Part shown: positions 16,926-23,097 of the stretch, in pieces
How the letters are laid out: each line of letters begins with the position of its first letter
Numbering within the stretch: position 1 is the first letter of the stretch
The notes under the pieces: model-generated
What the model saw: only the letters and a program-made list of their open reading frames with translations
What the model was told of the DNA's origin: nothing
The model's database searches: none
NCBI RefSeq assembly: GCF_017832975.1
Contig: NZ_JAFIBI010000001.1
Span: 3,410,001 to 3,474,000, forward strand
Direction of reading: 5' to 3'
DNA: 64,000 bases
Origin: Arthrobacter sp. PvP023
GTDB taxonomy: Bacteria; Actinomycetota; Actinomycetes; Actinomycetales; Micrococcaceae
Program-made: the position numbers and the translations under genes

Positions 16926-17846
16926 CTACTTGCCCGGCTGTTCATTACTCGGGGCGAAGACCAGCACCGGCTTCGCGTAGCCGCCCGCGTCAGCCAGCAG
17001 GGCCACCAGCGAGCCGTCAGGCGCAAAGGCCGCGGCGGGGTTGTCTGCGGTGGCAGCTTCCGGTGTTCCGGCTCCCGCGCCTGCGGCTATGCGCCGGCCG
17101 AACGAGATTTCAGTGGCTTCGTCTTCGCTGAGCTCACGGTTCGGCATGAGCGCGCGAGCCGCCTGGGACATCTCCAGCACTTCCAGTTCCTCGGCCAACT
17201 GCTCCAGCGTCCTGGCCTGGTCAAGGCTATAGGGCCCGACCTGGGTCCTTCGCAGCGCTGTCAGGTGGCCCCCGGTCCCGAGGGCTTCACCAAGGTCGCG
17301 CGCCAGGGCGCGGATGTACGTACCGGACGAGCATTCCACGGTGACGTCCACGTCGATGACTGCCCCGTCACGCCCGGGTCGGACGGCATGGACGTCGAAC
17401 CTGTGGATGGTGACCGGCCGTGCGGCAAGCTTGACGTCTTCGCCGGAACGGACGCGGGCATACGCGCGCTCGCCGTTGACTTTGATGGCGCTTACGCTGC
17501 TGGGGACCTGTTGGATCTCGCCGGTGAGTGCTGCGACGCCGGCCCTGATGGCTTCCTCGGTGACCTCAGAGGCTGAGTGGCTGCTCACCACCTCGCCCTC
17601 GGCGTCGTCCGTTACGGTGGACTCGCCGAGGCGGATGGTGGCGGTATACGTCTTGGATGTCCCGACGATGTACGTCAGCAGGCGGGTGGCCTTGTTGATG
17701 CCGAGGACGAGGACACCGGTGGCCATGGGATCCAGCGTGCCGGCATGCCCCACTTTCCGGGTACCGGCCAGCCGCCGCATCCGTCCAACCACATCGTGGC
17801 TGGTCCATCCTTGCGGCTTGTCCACTATTACCAGTCCAGAAAGCAC
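16926..17846 (-). CDS. truB: tRNA pseudouridine(55) synthase TruB
   Basis: Converts U55 in the T-loop of tRNAs to pseudouridine. The 306-aa protein opens LSGLVIVDKPQGWTSHDVV and carries the catalytic Asp39 in RKVGHAGTLDPMATGVL; AKVNG-like SAIKVNGERAYARVRSGE and SSGTYIRALARDLGEALGTGGH follow, and the C-terminal domain resembles the actinobacterial TruB tail. The GTG at 17846 is the family-typical start. The frame stays open for 45 more codons because the upstream 33-bp tandem repeat is in phase and encodes an 11-residue Pro/Arg repeat, which is unlikely to be translated. It heads a three-gene operon ending at the terminator near 16050. Confidence 0.95.
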   Translation of the reverse strand: MLSGLVIVDKPQGWTSHDVVGRMRRLAGTRKVGHAGTLDPMATGVLVLGINKATRLLTYIVGTSKTYTATIRLGESTVTDDAEGEVVSSHSASEVTEEAIRAGVAALTGEIQQVPSSVSAIKVNGERAYARVRSGEDVKLAARPVTIHRFDVHAVRPGRDGAVIDVDVTVECSSGTYIRALARDLGEALGTGGHLTALRRTQVGPYSLDQARTLEQLAEELEVLEMSQAARALMPNRELSEDEATEISFGRRIAAGAGAGTPEAATADNPAAAFAPDGSLVALLADAGGYAKPVLVFAPSNEQPGK

Positions 17847-17883
17847 GCCTCCCAGTATATCCGCGCCTGCGGCCCTCCTAGCT

Positions 17884-18000
17884 CGCCCGACGGCGGGCGG
17901 CCGGTTGGGCGGCAAGCGCCCGACGGCGGGCGGCCGGTTGGGCGGCAAGCGCCCGACGGCGGGCGGCCGGTTGGGCGGCAAGCGCCCGGCGGCGGGCGGT
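17884..18000. repeat. 33-bp tandem repeat, about 3.5 copies, in a divergent promoter region
   Basis: Three identical 33-bp units (17884-17916, 17917-17949, 17950-17982) and a partial fourth (17983-18000) with one substitution. Each unit begins C-GCCCG-ACGG-CGGGC, a perfect short hairpin, followed by GGCCGGTTGGGCGGCAAG. The array fills almost the whole space between truB and the divergent aminotransferase, so both promoters must overlap it or lie within it. The period is 11 codons, so the truB frame stays open through the array. Confidence 0.93.
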
Positions 18001-18013
18001 TAGGATGGCAGAC

Positions 18014-19168
18014 ATGCCCGAGCTTGCCGCACACATCCACGACTTCCCCGTCAACCAGATCCGTGAGATCACGGAAGCTGCGTGGGGCACTCCCGGCGCC
18101 ATTGTGTTGAGCATCGGTGAACCTGGCTTCGAGCTCCCCCGCCACGTCCTCGAGGCCGGCATGGCGTGCCTTGACCGCGACGAAACCAATTACACACCGA
18201 ATGCCGGAATCCCCGCGCTCCGCGAGGCCTTCGCGGCCAGGTTCCGCGAGCACAACGGCGTTGAGATCGGGGCCGAGCGTGTCTACGTTGTGGACGGCGC
18301 CCAGCAGGGCCTCCACTTCGCCATGAGCCTTCTGCTCTCCCCCGGTGACGAAATACTGATTCCCAACCCCGGCTACCCGACGTTTGCCATGACCAGCCAA
18401 CTGTTGCACGCAAAGCCCGTACGGTACCCGCTGTACCCGGAGCACGACTTCCAGCCAAGAATCGAGGACATTGAGGCCCTCATCACGCCGCAGACCAGGG
18501 TGCTGATCCTCAATTCACCGTCCAATCCCCTTGGCGCGGTCCTGGGCGGCGACCTCACCCGGGGCCTCGTGGACCTGGCCCGGCGCCACGACCTCTGGAT
18601 CATCTCCGATGAATGCTACGAGGCCTTCACATACGACGTGCCCCATGTCAGTCCGGCCCGCTTCGACAGCGATATCCCCGGAGAAGCCAGGGTCTTCACG
18701 TCGCTGACGCTGTCCAAGACCTACGGACTGACGGGGCTCAGGATCGGGGCCCTGATCTGTCCGCCCGGGCTGGAGCGGAAGATGAACAACGTGATGGAGT
18801 CGATCGTTTCCTGCGTCGCCTCTCCGTCCCAGTACGCTGCGATCGCCGCACTGACGGGACCGCAGGACTACGTCAACCACGCGCACGCCCATTACCGGGC
18901 CAACCGGGACGCTGCGTCGGCGGTGCTGGCGTCCAAGGGCATTCCGTTCCTTTCGGCGCAGGGGGCGTTCTATCTCTGGGCCGATGTTTCCCACGTCAGC
19001 GGCGGCGATGTACGGTCCTGGGTCCGCACGTTCCTGGCCGATGCCGGAGTTTCCTTCGCCCCGGGCACCGCCTTCGGTTCCATCGGCGAAGGCTGGATCC
19101 GGATTGCGCTCTGCGGCGCCCAGGCTGACCTCGTGGCAGGCGTGGGCCGCCTTCCCTCCAGGTTCTGA
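18014..19168 (+). CDS. Class I/II aminotransferase (PLP-dependent)
   Basis: Protein of about 384 aa of fold-type I, related to aspartate and aromatic aminotransferases. Visible motifs: YTPNAGIPALREAFAARF (substrate and domain interface), VYVVDGAQQGLHFAMSLLLSPGDEILIPNPGYPTF (PLP phosphate region), LILNSPSNPLG (Asn contacting PLP), DECYEAFTYD (Asp/Tyr pair), and TLSKTYGLTGLRIG with the Schiff-base Lys. The ATG at 18014 has AGGA 8 bp upstream and is preferred over the ATG three codons earlier. Its promoter region is the 33-bp repeat array. The substrate cannot be told from sequence; it stands as a single gene. Confidence 0.88.
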   Translation: MPELAAHIHDFPVNQIREITEAAWGTPGAIVLSIGEPGFELPRHVLEAGMACLDRDETNYTPNAGIPALREAFAARFREHNGVEIGAERVYVVDGAQQGLHFAMSLLLSPGDEILIPNPGYPTFAMTSQLLHAKPVRYPLYPEHDFQPRIEDIEALITPQTRVLILNSPSNPLGAVLGGDLTRGLVDLARRHDLWIISDECYEAFTYDVPHVSPARFDSDIPGEARVFTSLTLSKTYGLTGLRIGALICPPGLERKMNNVMESIVSCVASPSQYAAIAALTGPQDYVNHAHAHYRANRDAASAVLASKGIPFLSAQGAFYLWADVSHVSGGDVRSWVRTFLADAGVSFAPGTAFGSIGEGWIRIALCGAQADLVAGVGRLPSRF

Positions 19169-19260
19169 TGGAACAACGCCCAAGTGGGGCACAGAGTCCC
19201 TAGTGCGGAAGCCTGCCGAGCCCTAACCTGTCCACAGGGGCGGCACCGGAGAGGAACAAC

Positions 19261-19470
19261 ATGTGGTGGCAGGACCTGCTGTGGGGCTTCTGGAACGGTA
19301 TTACGGCTTGGATCGTACTCATCGCGCATGTCTTCGGCGCCTGGGCAGAGTTCCCCTTTTACAACAACGCGAGGGCCGGCAACTGGTACGACTTCGGTTT
19401 CCTGCTGGGCATGGGGTCCCCGCTGCTCGGCGGGCTGGGCGCGCGCGGCGGACGGCGGTCCCGGACCTAG
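19261..19470 (+). CDS. Small single-helix membrane protein
   Basis: A 69-aa protein preceded by GGAGAGGAACAAC. A Trp-rich N-terminus (MWWQDLLWGFWNGITAWIVLIAHVFGAWAEFPFY) gives one clear membrane helix; the middle is GNWYDFGFLLGMGSPLLGGLGA and the tail is basic (RGGRRSRT). Small proteins of this kind are widespread in Arthrobacter-like genomes as hypothetical proteins. The good ribosome site and positive C-terminal end support a real gene; function is unknown. Confidence 0.62.
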   Translation: MWWQDLLWGFWNGITAWIVLIAHVFGAWAEFPFYNNARAGNWYDFGFLLGMGSPLLGGLGARGGRRSRT

Positions 19471-19523
19471 CGCCGCAGGCCAGCTGGCGGACCCGCCGGC
19501 CCGGCTGCCCACGTGCCGGACCG

Positions 19524-19862
19524 CTAGGGAACGATCTCTTCCTCGGGTGGTTCTTGCTCGGGCGACCATGACATCTTGACGATGAAGTGGGCCTCCGTAA
19601 CGTTCCTGGCGATGATGGCCCCTGCCGCGCCGGCCAATTTCACGCCGAACTGAATTTCCAGGTGTTCCGGCGCAAGGTCCCCCAGGACTTCCGCTGCTGC
19701 CTTGGCGGCCGGCCGCACGGAGGCCAGGGCATCTTCGAGCCTGCGCCCGGTGTCCTGGATCCCCTGCTCATCACGCGACGGGTGTTCCACTCCGAAGCTG
19801 CTCTCCTCGGCTTCCACCAGGACCACGCCGGATCCGACTTCGTAGCGCAGTATCTCTGTCAT
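19524..19862 (-). CDS. Trypco1 / CU044_2847-family protein
   Basis: A 112-aa protein with the compact pattern ILRYEVGSGVVLVEAEES, a central helix EDALASVRPAAKAAAEVLGDL, then PEHLEIQFGVKLAGAAGAIIARNVTEAHFIVKMSW. This is the trypsin-co-occurring domain 1 layout, named because it is often encoded next to trypsin-like proteases and NTPases in predicted conflict systems. Here no protease or NTPase is nearby; the neighbours are a thioredoxin and a deaminase. GACGGAGGAAAGC precedes the ATG. The function of the domain is not established. Confidence 0.68.
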   Translation of the reverse strand: MTEILRYEVGSGVVLVEAEESSFGVEHPSRDEQGIQDTGRRLEDALASVRPAAKAAAEVLGDLAPEHLEIQFGVKLAGAAGAIIARNVTEAHFIVKMSWSPEQEPPEEEIVP

Positions 19863-19927
19863 GCTTTCCTCCGTCGAACTTTGCCGATCGTGTGCCGAAG
19901 TGCTCCTCTGGGCGCAGCCCGGGTTGG

Positions 19928-20401
19928 TTAGCTCAGAGTGGAGGACAGCGCGTGCTCCAGCCAGGTCCGCAGGGTCGCCGCGGGTGCGGCACCCGCCTGC
20001 CGGGCAATCACTATTCCGCCGACAATCACCATCAGAGTGGGGATCGCCTGCACCGCAAACCTCGCTGAGAGCCCGGGAGCGTGGTCCACATCCACTTTCA
20101 CCAGCTTGATGCGGCCAGCTTTCTCGGTGGCCAACTGGTCCAGGACGGGGCTGACCAGGCGGCAGGGGCCGCACCATTCCGCCCAGAAGTCGATCAGTGC
20201 AGGCACCGTTGACTCCTCCGCGATGCGCTTGAAGTCCAAGTCCCCGGCGTCAACGATCCACGGCAAGTCATGGCTGCAGTTGCCGCAGCGGGGACGGCCG
20301 GGAGCAGTTGCAGGAATCCTGTTGGTCTTCCCGCAGCCGGGACACCTGATGAGCCGCGGCTCCACTACCCCGCGCTGTCTTCCAGCCGCCCCTGAAGTCA
20401 T
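19928..20401 (-). CDS. Thioredoxin with N-terminal zinc ribbon (Trx2/TrxC type)
   Basis: Cytoplasmic disulfide reductase of 157 aa. An N-terminal zinc ribbon (CPGCGKTNR ... RCGNC, two Cys pairs) precedes a thioredoxin domain with the active site FWAEWCGPCR and the cis-Pro loop AIPTLMV. The zinc ribbon marks the TrxC class, linked to oxidative-stress defence in other bacteria. It lies 65 bp upstream of the Trypco1 gene and 97 bp downstream of the deaminase on the same strand, so a loose operon is possible. Confidence 0.9.
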   Translation of the reverse strand: MTSGAAGRQRGVVEPRLIRCPGCGKTNRIPATAPGRPRCGNCSHDLPWIVDAGDLDFKRIAEESTVPALIDFWAEWCGPCRLVSPVLDQLATEKAGRIKLVKVDVDHAPGLSARFAVQAIPTLMVIVGGIVIARQAGAAPAATLRTWLEHALSSTLS

Positions 20402-20498
20402 GGGTTAATCGGACGCCTGCCGGCAGAAGCCGGATAGAGTCGAAGGTCCCGCCGGCTTCGGCGGCCGGGTTCCCCGATGCCGCGGCCGGGCACGACGG

Positions 20499-20984
20499 TC
20501 AATATTCGGTGCGGTCCGGGTTAGCGTCCCAGGCATCAAACGGGGCGTTCGACGTCGGGACATCGGTTTGGTTGACCGGCATGAGTTCCGGCCGGATGCC
20601 CTCAAAGTATTCGTAGAAGAGGGCATCGTCGAACCCCGCGGCTGCAGCGCCGTGCCTGTCCGCGGCGAAATACACGCGGTCGATCCGCGCCCACAGCGCG
20701 GCCGCCAGGCATAACGGGCACGGCTCACAGCTTGCATAGAGCACGGCCCCGCTGAGATCGAAATTGGCGGATTCTGCCGCTGCCGTCCGGATGGCCACAA
20801 CCTCGGCATGTGCGGTGGGGTCGTTGTCCCGCGTCACCCTGTTGACGCCGAAATGGCGCGTCCCGTCCGCGGTGACCACCAGTGCCCCGAACGGGCCGCC
20901 GCCGTCGGCCACATTCTGAACGGCAAGGTTGATGGCCTGGCCCAGGAACTCCTGGATATCAGCGGCTGAGGGTGGGGCATCCAT
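20499..20984 (-). CDS. Nucleoside/guanine deaminase (CDA superfamily)
   Basis: Zinc hydrolase of 161 aa. The catalytic HAEVVAI motif supplies a zinc His and the proton-shuttling Glu, and CEPCPLC supplies the two zinc Cys. The segment ALWARIDRVYFAADRHGAAAAGFDDALFYEYF resembles bacterial guanine deaminase (GuaD) more than tRNA-specific adenosine deaminase, so conversion of guanine to xanthine is the likeliest activity; other purine or pyrimidine substrates are possible. A small CCCGGC-TTT-GCCGGG hairpin lies just upstream at 21006-21020. Confidence 0.82.
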   Translation of the reverse strand: MDAPPSAADIQEFLGQAINLAVQNVADGGGPFGALVVTADGTRHFGVNRVTRDNDPTAHAEVVAIRTAAAESANFDLSGAVLYASCEPCPLCLAAALWARIDRVYFAADRHGAAAAGFDDALFYEYFEGIRPELMPVNQTDVPTSNAPFDAWDANPDRTEY

Positions 20985-21168
20985 GCTCCGATCATAGCCA
21001 GTACGCCCGGCTTTGCCGGGAACTGGGATGCCTGGTTTGCCGAAGCCATCGACGTCGCCGAAGGCGAAGAAATAGAATGTGCGCAGTGGGGGCGGCGGTG
21101 TTTCCCGCCAGCCGAATCAGTGGTCTCAATGAATCCTGGTAATCATCTTTGGGCATTTGGAGACCACC

Positions 21169-22281
21169 ATGAGAAAGCACGTTTCGCTTGCCGCGGCCAC
21201 CATCAGCGCCGCGGTCTTCCTGGCGACCGGTACTGCAGGCGTTGCCGCTCCGCCGCGAACCGAACCGGTCACCCTCGCAGACGGGCTGGTCGGCCCGCTG
21301 CACGTCAGCGCAGGCCGCGACGGCTCGGTGATTGTGAGCGAGGAATTCGCCAGCCGGCTGACGCGGGTAGCTTCCGACGGCACCAAGGCAGTCCTGTATT
21401 CGGATCCGGAATGGGACGTGGCCGGAAGCGTGCAGCGCCGTTCGACCATCTACTTCGTGGAGAGCCAGGGGGCCGGGCCCATGGATCCGCGCCCGCTGGC
21501 CGGTCATGTCCGGACCATCGCTGCCGACGGAACACAAAGGACTTTTGGCGATTTGGCGGCTTTGGAGAACGAAAAGAACGCCGACGGTGACGTCAGTTAT
21601 GGTTTTGAGGACCTGCCGGATGCGTGCGCGGCGCAAATTCCGCCTGAAGTACCGGCTTCCTACACCGGGACCGTCGACTCCCATCCGTACGGCATCGCCG
21701 TCTCCGGCGACACCGTCTATGTGGCCGATGCCGGCGCCAACAGCATTGTGGCCGTCGACGCAGACTCCGGAGACGCTGAAACAGTGGCCGTCCTGCCGCC
21801 GCGTCCCTTCGTGATCACCGCAGAAGTGGCATCCACACTGAAACTTCCCGACTGCGTTGTGGGCCTCACTTATAACTTTGAACCCGTTCCCACCGACGTG
21901 GCAGTCGGGCCGGACGGCTGGCTGTACGTTTCGGTGCTCCCGGGCGGACCGGAGGACCCCGCACTGGGTGCCCGCGGTGCCGTGTACCGGGTCAACCCGG
22001 ACAACGGCCGGGTGCGGCTTGTCGCCGATGAGGTCATGTCCCCCACCGGGCTGGCGGTGGATGACGACGGCGACGTGTACATTGCATCCCTGTTTGGTGA
22101 GGGGGTGCTCAAGATAGACGGCAAGGACAGCCAGCGCACGGTGCTGGCTGGCAAGCTCACGGCCGACGTCGCCCTCAGAGGTTCGACCCTGTACGCAACC
22201 ACCGATGCCCTGCCCGCAGAAAACCAGCCGCCCAACGGCAGACTGGTGTCCCTGGACTTTAAGGGGCACTCCCACCGTTGA
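21169..22281 (+). CDS. Secreted ScyD/ScyE-like beta-propeller protein
   Basis: Exported protein of 370 aa. The N-terminus RKHVSLAAATISAAVFLATGTAGVAA is a Sec signal peptide with an A-x-A-like cleavage site. The mature part has repeated NHL/SMP-like blades (GPLHVSAGRDGSVIVSEE, HPYGIAVSGDTVYVADAGANSIVAVD, PTDVAVGPDGWLYVSVLPGG, SPTGLAVDDDGDVYIASLFG). This resembles the ScyD/ScyE family named from cyanobacterial scytonemin clusters, but here it is an isolated gene so no pigment role is implied. The start is the ATG with GGAG 6 bp upstream, not the TTG four codons earlier. Confidence 0.78.
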   Translation: MRKHVSLAAATISAAVFLATGTAGVAAPPRTEPVTLADGLVGPLHVSAGRDGSVIVSEEFASRLTRVASDGTKAVLYSDPEWDVAGSVQRRSTIYFVESQGAGPMDPRPLAGHVRTIAADGTQRTFGDLAALENEKNADGDVSYGFEDLPDACAAQIPPEVPASYTGTVDSHPYGIAVSGDTVYVADAGANSIVAVDADSGDAETVAVLPPRPFVITAEVASTLKLPDCVVGLTYNFEPVPTDVAVGPDGWLYVSVLPGGPEDPALGARGAVYRVNPDNGRVRLVADEVMSPTGLAVDDDGDVYIASLFGEGVLKIDGKDSQRTVLAGKLTADVALRGSTLYATTDALPAENQPPNGRLVSLDFKGHSHR

Positions 22282-22298
22282 GGCAGCGCCTTAAAACG

Positions 22299-22332
22299 AG
22301 TGTGGCCGGTCCCTTGCGGGTCCGGCCACACT
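22299..22332. terminator. Bidirectional terminator between convergent genes
   Basis: AGTGTGGCCGGTCCC and GGGTCCGGCCACACT form a 15-bp stem with one mismatch and a 4-nt loop, midway between the stop of the ScyD/E-like gene and the stop of rbfA. Both strands can fold it. The plus-strand 5' flank is A-rich (TTAAAAC), which gives a short U-run on the rbfA side. Confidence 0.7.
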
Positions 22333-22347
22333 GATGCCTCCGACGGC

Positions 22348-22857
22348 CTACTTGTTGCCGTCTTCGTCAAGTTCTTCGTCGTCGATGAGGTCTTCATCCT
22401 CTTCGTCGAAGTCGTCCTCGTCGATTTCCACGTCCTCGGGAATGTCGCTCTTGTACGGATCGGCATCGCCGGCGTGCTTGGCGCCTGCAGCCAGGGCGGC
22501 CACTTCAGCGTCCCGCTTCTTGGCGGCGCGGAGAAGTTCTTCAAGGTTGGAGGCGTTGACCGGAATCTGGTCGGCCACGAACTCGAGGGTGGGAGTCAGC
22601 CGGACAGTAATGTTGCGGCCGACTTCCTGGCGGAGAACGCCCTTGGCTTTCTCCAGGCCCTTGGCAGCATCCGCCTGAACCACCTGGTCCCCGAACACGG
22701 TGTAGTAGATCGTGGCATGCTGCAGGTCATTGGTCACGCGGGCGTCGGTAACAGTAATACCTTCAAGCCGCGGATCCTTGACCTTCCGGCCCAAAGCCTC
22801 TGCAACAACAACCTTAATCCGCTGCGCCAACTTGGCAGCGCGTGCCGGATCAGCCAT
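22348..22857 (-). CDS. rbfA: 30S ribosome-binding factor A
   Basis: Maturation factor that binds the 30S subunit and assists 16S rRNA processing. The 169-aa protein has the KH-like RbfA core (AQRIKVVVAEALGRKVKDPRLEGITVTDARVTNDLQHATIYYTVFG, LRQEVGRNITVRLTPTLEFVAD) and a long acidic C-terminal extension (about 40 residues, mostly Asp/Glu). The ATG giving MADPARAAKLA has TAGGAGTGGAA upstream; the frame is open 24 codons earlier without a better start. It follows infB, but a 240-bp gap with a very large hairpin separates them. truB, its usual neighbour, is about 4.5 kb further along. Confidence 0.95.
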   Translation of the reverse strand: MADPARAAKLAQRIKVVVAEALGRKVKDPRLEGITVTDARVTNDLQHATIYYTVFGDQVVQADAAKGLEKAKGVLRQEVGRNITVRLTPTLEFVADQIPVNASNLEELLRAAKKRDAEVAALAAGAKHAGDADPYKSDIPEDVEIDEDDFDEEDEDLIDDEELDEDGNK

Positions 22858-22962
22858 TTCCACTCCTAAATATTTGGATGTACGACGGCGCGTTAGCGGC
22901 TTGCGTACAAAGGTTCGGTTAATTGCCACGCACCTAAAGCGAGTCTACGACGGACCCGCGTT

Positions 22963-23071
22963 GGATTTTTTCCGGCGGCCCGGGAGTGGCATCGGGCCTA
23001 CCGGAGCTGGGCGGCACAGGATCGCAGATCCAGTGCCGCCCAGCGTAGGGGCGGGGCCGCCGGAAAAATCC
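22963..23071. repeat. 109-bp nested hairpin between infB and rbfA
   Basis: Outer arms at 22963-22981 and 23054-23071 pair over 18 bp with a single bulged T (sequence around GGATTTTTCCGGCGGCCC). Within them, 23006-23044 folds into a second perfect hairpin: GCTGGGCGGCAC with GTGCCGCCCAGC, an A-A mismatch, then GGATC-GCA-GATCC. The whole unit fills nearly half of the 240-bp intergenic space. It could be a transcription or RNA-processing element, or a MITE-like insertion with 18-bp terminal inverted repeats; no clear target-site duplication was seen. Confidence 0.88.
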
Positions 23072-23097
23072 GACGCCCCCGACCTGTATAGCTCAGA

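Noticed and set aside
17847..17981. 45-residue N-terminal extension of TruB through the 33-bp repeat
   Set aside because: The Pro/Arg repeat has no counterpart in TruB proteins, and the downstream GTG gives the family-typical start.
17884..18000. CRISPR array
   Set aside because: The 33-bp units are directly adjacent with no spacers and no cas genes are present.
22963..23071. The nested hairpin as an ordinary rho-independent terminator of infB
   Set aside because: No U-run follows the inner or outer stem on the minus strand, and rbfA downstream would need a new promoter within about 100 bp.
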